This document shows positions 1-5,389 of a stretch of 5,397 nucleotides of DNA, one piece after another. Position 1 is the stretch's first letter; each line of letters begins with the position of its first letter. Both the position numbers and the translations under genes were made by a program. Under the pieces are notes generated by a model. That model saw nothing but the letters and a program-made list of their open reading frames with translations, had not been told where the DNA came from and searched no databases. Source of the DNA: Candidatus Hydrogenedentota bacterium (lineage in GTDB: Bacteria > Hydrogenedentota > Hydrogenedentia > Hydrogenedentales > CAITNO01); contig JAKPUV010000432.1 in the NCBI GenBank assembly GCA_029554925.1, positions 1-5,397 of the forward strand, read 5' to 3'.

Positions 1-450
1 GAAGAAGAACAGCTCGATCCGCATGCCCGACGCCACGAGGACCAGCCCCACCGCGATCTGGCCCAGCAGCTTCATCTTCGGCGAGAGCACATGCAGGTCG
101 TCAATCACCCCGAGGACGAAGATCATCACCCCGCCCGTGAGAATCCCCGCCATCTTCCAGCCGCCGTCCTCGCCGAGGAATCCGAGCAGCTCGCGCTCCA
201 CATAGCCCCGGCCCAGGCGGTGCGACAGGTACACCGCCGCGAGGTGGCCCAGCACGACGAGATAGAAGGTGAGCACGATGGCCGCGCCGCCCATCAGCGG
301 CATCGGCTCCACGTGGATCTTGCGGCCCGCCGGGTGGTCCAGCAGGTCCCAGCGCAGGGCCAGCCGCCGCGCCACCGCCGTCAGCGCCAGGGACAGGGCC
401 AGCGACAGCGCCAGGAAATAGCCGTGCAGCAGGTATTCGTTCACCGTCAC
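1..450 (-). CDS. WecA/TagO-family polyprenyl-phosphate sugar-1-phosphate transferase, N-terminal part (runs off left edge)
   Basis: Members of this MraY/WecA/TagO family are polytopic inner-membrane enzymes. They move a sugar-1-phosphate (often GlcNAc-1-P) from a UDP-sugar to undecaprenyl phosphate, the priming step for O-antigen, teichoic acid or other lipid-linked glycans. The 150 visible residues carry the family signature DHPAGRKIHVEPMPLMGG (residues 38-55), matching the known D-x-P-x-x-RK-x-H-x-x-P-x-P-x-x-GG pattern. The Mg-binding Asp-Asp pair is D117-D118 in GVIDDLHVLSPKMKLLGQ. Hydrophobic segments lie near residues 8-27, 54-75, 101-116 and 128-143. The C-terminal half, including the later Asp and His-rich loops, is outside the window; relatives are usually about 320-380 residues. 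I chose GTG at 450 because GGAGAG (460-465) sits 9 nt upstream and GTG overlaps the upstream TGA; GTG at 444 is the alternative. The family is confident; the exact sugar is not. Confidence 0.88.
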   Translation of the reverse strand, partial: MTVNEYLLHGYFLALSLALSLALTAVARRLALRWDLLDHPAGRKIHVEPMPLMGGAAIVLTFYLVVLGHLAAVYLSHRLGRGYVERELLGFLGEDGGWKMAGILTGGVMIFVLGVIDDLHVLSPKMKLLGQIAVGLVLVASGMRIELFFF

Positions 451-1556
451 GTGCGGATGCTCTCCAGGGCGCGCAGGTACTCCTCGTACTCCGCGCGCGC
501 CACGTTGCGCGCGTCAAACTCGCGGCGGACCCGCTCCCGCGCGAAGGCGCCCAGCGCCTCCCGCCGCGCGGGGTCCGCCAGCAGGGCGTTCACCGCCTCC
601 GCCAGCGCCGCCGGGTCGCGGGGGGGCACGTTCACGCCCGTTTCCCCGTCGAGGTTCGCATACTCTACACCCGTTCCCAGTTTGGTGGCCACCACGGGCC
701 GCCCGCAGGCGTGCGCCTCCAGGATGGAGATGCCGAAGGCCTCGCTGCGCTCCACCGAGGGAAACGCGAACACGGCGCACGCGTGCAGGTGTGCCACCAG
801 GTCGTCATGGTCCAGCGGGCCGGGAAACACGGCGTCCACCCCCAGCCGCGCCGCCTGCGCCCGCGCCGCCTCGCGCTCCGGCCCGTCCCCCGCGACCACC
901 ACCCGCGCGCGGATGGCCCCCGCCGCCTCCACCAGCACGGGCAGGCCCTTGTAATACCGGTGCCTGCCCGAGAACAGCACGAAGTCGCCGCCGTGTTCCG
1001 CGCGCAGCGCCGCCACCCGCGCCGGGTCCGGCGCATCGAACTCCTCCGGAAGGATGCCCAGCGGCACCACCCGGCACCGCTCCGGAATCTCCCGCAGGAC
1101 CGGCGACGTCTCCAGATACCGCTGCGACGTCGGCAGTACCACCGCCGCCCGCCGCAGAAACCGCATCAGCGCGGGGCGGTAGAAGCGCATCGCCGACGCC
1201 TGCCGCACCACGTCGCTGTGGTACCGCGCCACGATGACCCCCCGCGGCGGCGCGATGAGGCACGACAGCTCCGCCGTCGGGTTCGGCACATGCACCACCA
1301 CCACGTCCGCGCGGCTCCGGTGGATGCGCCATGGAAATCCGGGCGCCGCGGGCGCGCCCTGGAGCCGGCCCCACTCCCCCGCCTCCGTCACCCGCGTGCC
1401 GTCGCGCTCCACCACCCGCGTGCGCGGACCCCCGCTGCACGTCAGCGCCTCCACCTCCGCCCACGCGCGCTGAAAACGGCACATGAGCGCCATGTGCCGT
1501 TCAATGCCCCCGCGCACCGGCGGGTCGAAATCCTTGTAAACGTGGAGAATCTTCAC
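447..1556 (-). CDS. GT4-family glycosyltransferase (GT-B fold), surface polysaccharide biosynthesis
   Basis: This is a 369-residue enzyme of typical GT4 length, predicted to transfer a sugar from an activated nucleotide donor to a growing, probably lipid-linked, glycan at the cytoplasmic membrane face. The N-terminal acceptor domain begins MKILHVYKDFDPPVRGGIER (residues 1-20), the usual beta-strand plus GGIE loop. It also has RYHSDVVRQ (111-119), whose His matches the conserved GT4 active-site position. The C-terminal donor domain shows VVPLGI (163-168), the FSGRHRYYKG strand and Lys turn (195-204), AGDGPE (222-227), and the E-x7-E motif E272/E280 in SEAFGISILEA. The open frame continues upstream to about 2039, but that part is non-family sequence crossing a repeat array. 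GTG at 1556 gives the canonical N-terminus, although its ribosome site (GGAA) is weak. Its stop overlaps the next gene's GTG by 4 bp. Donor and acceptor sugars cannot be read from the sequence. Confidence 0.92.
   Translation of the reverse strand: MKILHVYKDFDPPVRGGIERHMALMCRFQRAWAEVEALTCSGGPRTRVVERDGTRVTEAGEWGRLQGAPAAPGFPWRIHRSRADVVVVHVPNPTAELSCLIAPPRGVIVARYHSDVVRQASAMRFYRPALMRFLRRAAVVLPTSQRYLETSPVLREIPERCRVVPLGILPEEFDAPDPARVAALRAEHGGDFVLFSGRHRYYKGLPVLVEAAGAIRARVVVAGDGPEREAARAQAARLGVDAVFPGPLDHDDLVAHLHACAVFAFPSVERSEAFGISILEAHACGRPVVATKLGTGVEYANLDGETGVNVPPRDPAALAEAVNALLADPARREALGAFARERVRREFDARNVARAEYEEYLRALESIRT
460..465 (-). promoter_or_regulatory. Ribosome binding site for the WecA/TagO-like gene
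   Basis: Read on the minus strand this is GGAGAG, 9 nt before GTG at 450 and 15 nt before the second in-frame GTG at 444. The spacing favours the upstream GTG. The site lies inside the 3' end of the glycosyltransferase gene, as expected for translationally coupled genes. Confidence 0.55.
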
Positions 1557-1633
1557 CTGTTCCGTCCGGCCCGCGGCCCCCGCGCGGCGCCAGACCAGTG
1601 TCGCAGAACCGCCCCCGCCATGGCAAGACGCCC

Positions 1634-1687
1634 ATGGACGAAATGGACGGGGTGGACGGAATGGACCACGTGGACGGGGTGGACAAA
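1634..1687. repeat. Tandem array of six 9-bp units, consensus RTGGACSRR
   Basis: The six consecutive units are atggacgaa, atggacggg, gtggacgga, atggaccac, gtggacggg and gtggacaaa. The core TGGAC is invariant and the last three bases vary. The array is bracketed by copies of ACGCCCA at 1628-1634 and 1688-1694, exactly 60 bp apart. On the minus strand it reads as GTCCAC/GTCCAT units, upstream of the glycosyltransferase start. It would translate as (M/V)-D-x triplets on the plus strand, but nothing supports translation. Its function is unknown; dispersed intergenic arrays of this look are, in my recollection, common in some environmental bacterial genomes. Confidence 0.9.
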
Positions 1688-1716
1688 ACGCCCACGGGCG
1701 GACACCCCCTGGGAGC

Positions 1717-1734
1717 GCCAGGCTTCCCCCTGGC
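1717..1734. repeat. Small inverted repeat (6-bp stem, 6-nt loop)
   Basis: GCCAGG (1717-1722) pairs with CCTGGC (1729-1734) around loop CTTCCC. It is preceded by TGGGAGC and followed by CTCTTCTG. It lies about 30 bp beyond the 9-bp array. It might be a dispersed hairpin element or a weak terminator; there is no real T-tract directly after it. Confidence 0.4.
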
Positions 1735-1855
1735 CTCTTCTGTCTTTCGCGGGCTGTTGCGCTGTGACCGGGGAACAAATGTGGCCCGCCTTCGGATAAA
1801 GACCGTATGATCGCTGGGCGCCGTGGCAAGGGAGTGGCGGCGCTTGGCAGAAGAC

Positions 1856-1861
1856 GGAGGA
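1856..1861 (+). promoter_or_regulatory. Strong ribosome binding site for the exported-protein gene
   Basis: GGAGGA lies 5 nt upstream of ATG at 1867, near-ideal sequence and spacing. It fixes the start and implies efficient translation. Confidence 0.75.
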
Positions 1862-1866
1862 AGTAG

Positions 1867-2787
1867 ATGAAGCGGCTGGAAGCTGTCATCGCCGGAATGC
1901 TGCTGGCGGCGGGAACCGCGTGGGCCGCGGAAACCAGCGCGCCCCAACCGGAAAAAGCGGTCCCGGCGCTCATTTTGGTTGAGTCCCACGAATTTGAGAT
2001 GGTTGACAGCGCGGGCTCGCCCTGTCCCGGATGGGGCATGCGCGAATTTGCCGTCTCAGAGGGGGGAAAGTGGCGGGAAATCGAATATGGCTCGCCCCCC
2101 TCGTTTGCAAGAATCGGCGATTTGTTTCAGGACTTGGGAGCGCCTGGAACGGGGGCGGCATTTTCCCGTATCTGCCGTGCAAACCCCTGCATGAGTGAAT
2201 TGGACGCGATGGTCCTCCTCCCGGAGAAGGAAGCCGCCTGTCCAACGGTCATGGTGTCCCGGTGCGCATGGCGCTCCCAGGTGCGGTCCGGGACACCGCC
2301 TCCGGACCTGAAGCCCCTGGCCCAGAGAATGCGCAGCGATGTCCAGCCGCTGGAGGAAGATGCGTGGGTGAAGCAGGAACGTTCGAATGCCACCGGCGCA
2401 CCATGGGATCCCGGGAAACTGAAGCCGCCGGCGCCCGTGGAATCCCTCGCATTCGAACTCGCCCCCGGAACACCGGCCTGGTTCGTCACGATGCGCCAGG
2501 AGTATGACGCGCAGCGGAAGCCGGATTGCGGCTCGGACTTGGCAAACTACTGGTGCGCCGTCGTGCTGCAAAAAGGGCAGAAGATTCTGTGGACCGCCGC
2601 GTGGGTCGCGACAGGGGAGGTGAAGGCTCCGCACTGCCACCAGATCATCGGCGTGGCGGATCTGGACGGCGACGGCGTCACGGAGCTGGTCATGAGGCAC
2701 CAGGACTACGAGGGCCGGACCATTCACCTGTTCCAGTTCCGCAACGGCGTTCTGGAAGAGCTGTTTTCCACCTACGACGGGTGCTGA
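1867..2787 (+). CDS. Exported protein of unknown function with a C-terminal FG-GAP/VCBS-like DxDxDG motif
   Basis: I do not recognise the family. The 306-residue product starts with a clear Sec signal peptide: KR at residues 2-3, a hydrophobic core at about 7-17, and a likely AWA|AE cleavage after residue 20. There is no lipobox cysteine, so it should be periplasmic or secreted. The mature part is mixed and soluble-looking, with nine cysteines (for example RICRANPC, AACPTV, SRCAW, PDCGSD, NYWCAV, PHCHQ and the final residue), which could form disulfides outside the cytoplasm. Near the C-terminus, IGVADLDGDGVTELVMRHQD contains DLDGDG (265-270), the calcium-loop pattern of FG-GAP/VCBS and EF-hand-like repeats; FHLFQF-like strand IHLFQFRNG follows. 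Only one such repeat is visible, so this is not a full beta-propeller. Codon third positions look somewhat less GC-biased than in the downstream peptidase gene. It appears monocistronic, divergent from the glycan operon. Coding status is well supported; function is not. Confidence 0.8.
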   Translation: MKRLEAVIAGMLLAAGTAWAAETSAPQPEKAVPALILVESHEFEMVDSAGSPCPGWGMREFAVSEGGKWREIEYGSPPSFARIGDLFQDLGAPGTGAAFSRICRANPCMSELDAMVLLPEKEAACPTVMVSRCAWRSQVRSGTPPPDLKPLAQRMRSDVQPLEEDAWVKQERSNATGAPWDPGKLKPPAPVESLAFELAPGTPAWFVTMRQEYDAQRKPDCGSDLANYWCAVVLQKGQKILWTAAWVATGEVKAPHCHQIIGVADLDGDGVTELVMRHQDYEGRTIHLFQFRNGVLEELFSTYDGC

Positions 2788-2792
2788 CACCG

Positions 2793-2821
2793 CCGCCGGT
2801 TCCGCCTCCAAATCCCGGCGG
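2793..2821 (+). terminator. Possible hairpin downstream of the exported-protein gene
   Basis: CCGCCGG (2793-2799) is a perfect inverted match to CCGGCGG (2815-2821), with a 15-nt loop, starting 6 bp after the stop codon. A competing hairpin pairs GGCGG (2817-2821) with CCGCC (2825-2829). No T-tract follows, so any terminator role is tentative. Confidence 0.25.
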
Positions 2822-2830
2822 ATTCCGCCG

Positions 2831-2839
2831 TGCTATACT
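2831..2839 (+). promoter_or_regulatory. Extended -10 promoter element for the tRNA-Leu gene
   Basis: TGCTATACT contains the extended -10 TG (2831-2832), one base, then TATACT (2834-2839), which matches the TATAAT consensus at five of six positions. The region expected to hold a -35 (around 2811-2817) is poor, as is tolerated with an extended -10. Transcription would start near 2846, about 40 nt before the mature tRNA 5' end. Confidence 0.5.
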
Positions 2840-2852
2840 GGCCCCCGTTAAA

Positions 2853-2870
2853 GGCGCGCGCCCGCGCGCC
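2853..2870 (+). repeat. GC inverted repeat in the tRNA leader
   Basis: GGCGCGCG (2853-2860) and CGCGCGCC (2863-2870) are perfect inverted copies separated by 2 bp, so RNA could form a 7-bp stem with a 4-nt loop. It lies between the predicted start site and the tRNA 5' end. It could affect leader folding or RNase P processing, or be a by-product of high GC. Confidence 0.45.
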
Positions 2871-2887
2871 GGCACGAGACCCCGCCC

Positions 2888-2974
2888 GGGCGAGTGGTGG
2901 AACTGGCATACACTGCAGACTTAAAATCTGCTGGCCGCAAGGCCATGAGGGTTCGAGCCCCTCCTCGCCCACCA
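2888..2974 (+). tRNA. tRNA-Leu, anticodon UAA, CCA encoded
   Basis: All class II tRNA parts are present. The acceptor stem is GGGCGAG (2888-2894) with CTCGCCC (2964-2970), then discriminator A and genomic CCA. The D arm contains GTG...CAC. The anticodon stem is GCAGA/TCTGC (2915-2919/2927-2931) with loop CTTAAAA and anticodon TAA at 2922-2924. The long variable arm folds as GGCC...GGCC, and the T arm is GAGGG-TTCGAGC-CCCTC. The anticodon and long variable arm together identify leucine (UUA/UUG reading). The gene stands alone, with its own likely promoter and no neighbouring tRNA. Confidence 0.97.
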
Positions 2975-3003
2975 TCCTTCTTGCCGCGGCAGCGGCGGAA
3001 CCC

Positions 3004-3017
3004 GGGCCCCGGGGCCC
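3004..3017. repeat. Perfect 14-bp palindrome GGGCCCCGGGGCCC
   Basis: The sequence equals its own reverse complement and lies 30 bp after the tRNA CCA end. A second, 10-bp palindrome, TGCCGCGGCA, occupies 2982-2991. As RNA the longer one could fold to a 5-bp stem and perhaps help end tRNA transcription, but no T-tract follows. Confidence 0.6.
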
Positions 3018-3258
3018 TCCACGCAAACAGCCCTCCCTGCGTTTGGGGCGCGGGTGGTGAGGCGGGGAAGGCATGGCGTCTTTTCTTCCGGGCCTGTGGG
3101 CCACTCCAAAGGAACGGATTAAACACGTCCGGTTCCGCGCGTCGTTCGGTGGTTTGGGGCCGCTTTTCATCCGCGAGGCATTTCCAGGCCGGCGTCGCCT
3201 TCGGGGCATCCGTCCCCACGACCCGGCGTTGAAACTGGGGCTGCCACGGCGAAACGCG

Positions 3259-3273
3259 CCCCGCGCGGCGGGG
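3259..3273. repeat. GC hairpin upstream of the small membrane-protein gene
   Basis: CCCCGC (3259-3264) and GCGGGG (3268-3273) are perfect inverted copies with a 3-nt loop, followed by GTCTTAT. It sits about 50 bp before the ATG of the next gene. It could be a leader structure or part of a dispersed repeat; the trailing T content is too low for a confident terminator. Confidence 0.4.
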
Positions 3274-3312
3274 GTCTTATGTGCGGCGGCCCGGGGACGG
3301 CGCGGCGCCGCC

Positions 3313-3318
3313 GGAGAA
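3313..3318 (+). promoter_or_regulatory. Ribosome binding site that selects the ATG at 3326
   Basis: GGAGAA lies 7 nt before ATG at 3326. An in-frame upstream GTG at 3281 has no comparable site and would add a polar Pro/Gly-rich 15-residue extension, so the later ATG is preferred. Confidence 0.6.
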
Positions 3319-3325
3319 CGGTGCC

Positions 3326-3721
3326 ATGGACAAGAAGATGCTCGGGATGGCGGCGGCGGGCCTTGCGGCCGCCGTGGGGCTGGGGCTGCTGGAGGCGGCG
3401 TGGACCACGCCCGCCGCGCCGGGGGCGACCCGGCCGATGCTGGGGTCCCTCGGCATCGCGATGGCCCTGGGCGCGGTGTGCTGGCGGCGGCTCTGGTGGG
3501 TGCCCGCCCTGGGCATGCTGGAGGAGCTTGTCCAGATCTTCGCCGGACAGCACCCCGACGTGTGGCCCACCCCGGCGCAGGCCCTCTTTCAGCACTGGTC
3601 CGCCGGCTTCACCCCGGTGAACCTCTACCCCTACCTCACTTTCCCCCTCCTCGCGGTTGCCGGGGAACTGCTTTACCGGCGGGTCCGAAGCACCCCGCCG
3701 GACGGGGGTGTCCAGGCCTAA
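3326..3721 (+). CDS. Small integral membrane protein of unknown function
   Basis: The product is 131 residues and I do not recognise its family. It starts MDKK, which suggests a cytoplasmic N-terminus by the positive-inside rule. Three or four hydrophobic segments follow, near residues 5-26, 38-53, 56-72 (less certain, containing E66-E67) and 100-117, and the tail is a basic RRVR (118-121) plus a polar end. The loop before the last segment is rich in aromatics and prolines (WPTP, HWSAGF, NLYPYLTFP). Its start is supported by GGAGAA 7 nt upstream. It is transcribed alone toward the convergent peptidase gene, so context gives no functional clue. The good ribosome site, hydrophobic pattern and lack of a better overlapping frame support it as a real gene. 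Confidence 0.68.
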   Translation: MDKKMLGMAAAGLAAAVGLGLLEAAWTTPAAPGATRPMLGSLGIAMALGAVCWRRLWWVPALGMLEELVQIFAGQHPDVWPTPAQALFQHWSAGFTPVNLYPYLTFPLLAVAGELLYRRVRSTPPDGGVQA

Positions 3722-3731
3722 CCCGGCGGGG
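3693..3731. terminator. Inverted repeat at the junction of convergent genes, possible bidirectional terminator
   Basis: CCCCGCCGG (3693-3701) and CCGGCGGGG (3723-3731) form a perfect 9-bp stem with a 21-nt loop that includes the stop codon of the membrane-protein gene. A competing smaller hairpin pairs CACCCC (3691-3696) with GGGGTG (3705-3710). The position, between genes ending 21 bp apart, fits a shared termination signal, but neither strand has a T-tract. Confidence 0.3.
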
Positions 3732-3742
3732 GGCGCGCCGCG

Positions 3743-5389
3743 TCACCGTTGGGAGAAGGCGGCGGCGCCTTCGGCGGACTCCTCGAAGTCGAGGCGGCTG
3801 GTGAAGCGGGCGAGTTTGGCGCGCTCGAGGGGGTCTTCGGCGCCGGACTGGAGGGCGGCGCAGACCTCGCGGGCGGCGGCGTACTGGCGGTCGTCGAGGA
3901 GGCGTCCGAGGGCTTCGGACAGGTGCGGCGCGAGGAGGCGGCGGTCGGCGGGGTCTGCGGCGAAGAGGGCGAGGGCCTCGCGGACGCGGGCGACGCGCTC
4001 CTCCACGGGGCCGGCGTAGTCGAGGCTGAACCCGCGCAGGAGCCAGAGCCGCCGCACGGCGGCGTTGCCGGGATGGGCCTGGCGCAGGGTCTCCAGGAGG
4101 ATACGTCTGCGGCAGTAGTCGTTTTCGAGGAAGGCCCCGGCGGCGGCGTCGCGGAGGGCGGAGTCGCGCAGGCAGTCGCGGAGGGTCTCGCGGTCGGCGC
4201 GGGCGGCGGGCTCCCCCTCGCGGTCCACCAGCGTGTCGAGCAGGGGGTCCAGCGTGTCCCACGCGCGCAGGCGCATGAGCACGTCGCGGTAGCGGTCGAG
4301 GAACATGGCGCGGTCGGCCTCGGAGAGGTCCGGCCGGTCCAGGCGTTCCCGGAGGAGTTCGGCGGCCTCGCCGGGGCGTCCGCCGCGCGAGAGGCACAGG
4401 GTGAGCATCATGAAGCTCTTGGCGGCGCCGTCCTTCTCGTGCAGGGCGCGGTAGAGGGGGGCGGCCTCGGCGAACTGTCCGGCGTTGGCGAGGGTTTCGG
4501 CCTCGGTTTCGGGCTTGGGGACGGCGTCGCCGAGCTTGGGGCAGTCGCACTGGGCGTAGCCCTGTCCGTAGAAGGCGGGGTCGTACCCCGTGGCGCCGCG
4601 GACTTTTGACTGCGTGTCGAGGGGCACGGCGCGGAGGAAGTCGCGCCAGTCGGCGTCGAGGCCCTCCAGGTCCTTCCCGAAGGCGTGGGCGAAGTCGAGG
4701 GTGCGCTGGTAGTCCTGGAACTTCTCCGGGCCGTGAACACGCATGAGGAAGCCCATGAACGACGCGGAGGCGTAGTAGGCGTTGGTCTCGTTCATGCGCC
4801 AGAAGCCGAGGGGGTGCATGAAGACGGCGGCGGAGGGGAGCTTGTCGGCGGCCAGCGCGCCGGCCTCGCGGCGGTGGGCCTCGGGGGCGTCGGCGTAGAA
4901 GGCCTCGACGGCCTCGGCGAGGCCCTCGGTGGCCCCGCGGTTGAGGATGATGGTCCATTTCGGGTCGAGCTCGACGTGGAGCGCGTGGACCAGCTCGTGG
5001 AGGAGGATGCTGTTCCGCGCCTGGTACGCGTCCACAAAGACCTTCCGGACGACGGCGTGGGCGCCCATGCCGGTGGCCAGCTCCATCTCGCGGGAGCCGT
5101 TGAATACGTAGATCTCCACGGGCTTCACGGGGGCGATCCCCCAGAGGCCGCGGAGGTAGGTGTGGCACCATTCGGCGTGGCGGGCCACGGCGTCCGCCCG
5201 CGCGGCGGCCTCGCCCGACGCCGGGTGCCGGATGATGAAGTGCTCCGTGCGCAGCTCGCGGGGGAGCTGGGCGTGGAGGGCCGCCTTGCCCCAGCCGACG
5301 CCGATGTGGCTGCCGCCGAGGACCGCCGCGACGGCGGCCGCCGCGCCCAGCAGCAGCGCCCGCGTGCGGGCCGCGCGCACGGCGGACAC
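3743..5389 (-). CDS. Exported peptidase-MA-like zinc metalloprotease with a C-terminal TPR-like region
   Basis: This product of about 548 residues has a basic N-terminus (RAARTR, 5-10) and a hydrophobic Ala/Leu/Val segment at 11-26, a signal peptide or anchor that places it outside the cytoplasm. Residues about 45-255 fit the gluzincin peptidase-MA-like family. HELVH (131-135) supplies two zinc ligands and the catalytic Glu, and TEGLAEAVE (154-162) supplies the third ligand, E155. The family's late helix pattern is also present: YASASFMGFLMRVHGPEKF (206-224), then AFG (236-238) and DADWRDFL (245-252). A CDC motif follows at 281-283. From about 296 the protein is helical with TPR-like pairs, such as LANAGQFAEAAPLYRALHEK and the GRPGEAAELLRERL stretch; later helices (about 400-530) are less regular. 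The GTG at 5389 is 8 bp from the window edge, no stop lies beyond it and no ribosome site is visible, so the true start may be further right; GTG at 5380 is another option. The substrate is unknown. Confidence 0.85.
   Translation of the reverse strand: MSAVRAARTRALLLGAAAAVAAVLGGSHIGVGWGKAALHAQLPRELRTEHFIIRHPASGEAAARADAVARHAEWCHTYLRGLWGIAPVKPVEIYVFNGSREMELATGMGAHAVVRKVFVDAYQARNSILLHELVHALHVELDPKWTIILNRGATEGLAEAVEAFYADAPEAHRREAGALAADKLPSAAVFMHPLGFWRMNETNAYYASASFMGFLMRVHGPEKFQDYQRTLDFAHAFGKDLEGLDADWRDFLRAVPLDTQSKVRGATGYDPAFYGQGYAQCDCPKLGDAVPKPETEAETLANAGQFAEAAPLYRALHEKDGAAKSFMMLTLCLSRGGRPGEAAELLRERLDRPDLSEADRAMFLDRYRDVLMRLRAWDTLDPLLDTLVDREGEPAARADRETLRDCLRDSALRDAAAGAFLENDYCRRRILLETLRQAHPGNAAVRRLWLLRGFSLDYAGPVEERVARVREALALFAADPADRRLLAPHLSEALGRLLDDRQYAAAREVCAALQSGAEDPLERAKLARFTSRLDFEESAEGAAAFSQR

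Larger units (their letters stand above)
1557..1866. other. Intergenic spacer between divergent genes
   Basis: This 310-bp spacer separates the minus-strand glycosyltransferase from the plus-strand exported-protein gene, so it should contain promoters for both. It holds a 9-bp tandem array (1634-1687), a short hairpin (1717-1734) and the downstream gene's ribosome site. A TATGAT hexamer at 1806-1811 could be a -10 element for the plus-strand gene, but no good -35 lies 16-18 bp upstream. I could not find a convincing minus-strand promoter. Open frames across the spacer look non-coding. Confidence 0.6.
2975..3325. other. 351-bp region without a credible gene
   Basis: Open frames here in several frames have no recognisable protein features, and the longest ones run through the tRNA or start without ribosome sites. 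The region contains several GC-rich palindromes (2982-2991, 3004-3017, 3259-3273) and a comparatively AT-richer patch around 3070-3180. TTGAAA at 3229-3234 resembles a -35, but no -10 follows at suitable spacing. It may hold the promoter of the small membrane-protein gene and a degenerate dispersed repeat. I cannot identify an RNA gene. Confidence 0.5.

Noticed and set aside
285..300. Met where many WecA/TagO enzymes have Arg in the PxPRxGG motif (here PMPLMGG)
   Set aside because: PLxGG variants occur, as I recall, in members of this family, so the change is not evidence of lost activity.
711..1799. 362-codon plus-strand frame rich in Arg, His and Pro
   Set aside because: It is antisense to the GT4 gene and has an implausible composition; the GT4 frame has full family motifs.
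1598..1810. 70-codon plus-strand frame encoding MDE-MDG-VDG-type acidic triplets from the tandem repeat
   Set aside because: It lacks a ribosome site and its composition follows from the 9-bp repeat. An Asp-rich calcium-binding peptide is not supported.
1557..2039. N-terminal extension of the glycosyltransferase frame up to 2039
   Set aside because: The extension crosses the tandem repeat and the opposite gene's start, lacks glycosyltransferase features, and the canonical GT4 N-terminus begins exactly at the GTG at 1556.
2940..2974. tRNA 3' end as an integration (att) site
   Set aside because: I saw no second copy of the tRNA 3' end and no integrase or mobile gene in the window.
2772..3219. 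Antisense open frames over the tRNA (reading like GEEGLEPSWPCGQQILSL) and the sense frame from 2894 (MVELAYTADLKSAG)
   Set aside because: These are the familiar spurious translations of tRNA-Leu and its complement, often mis-annotated as small proteins. The tRNA fold explains the sequence.
3749..4609. 286-codon plus-strand frame rich in Gly, Ala and Glu
   Set aside because: It lies fully antisense to the metalloprotease gene, whose frame carries real zinc-site motifs. Long antisense frames are expected in GC-rich genes, and this one is low-complexity without a ribosome site.
3636..5171. 511-codon minus-strand frame rich in Arg, Pro and Gly
   Set aside because: It is a shifted frame of the metalloprotease gene with low-complexity composition, produced by high GC.
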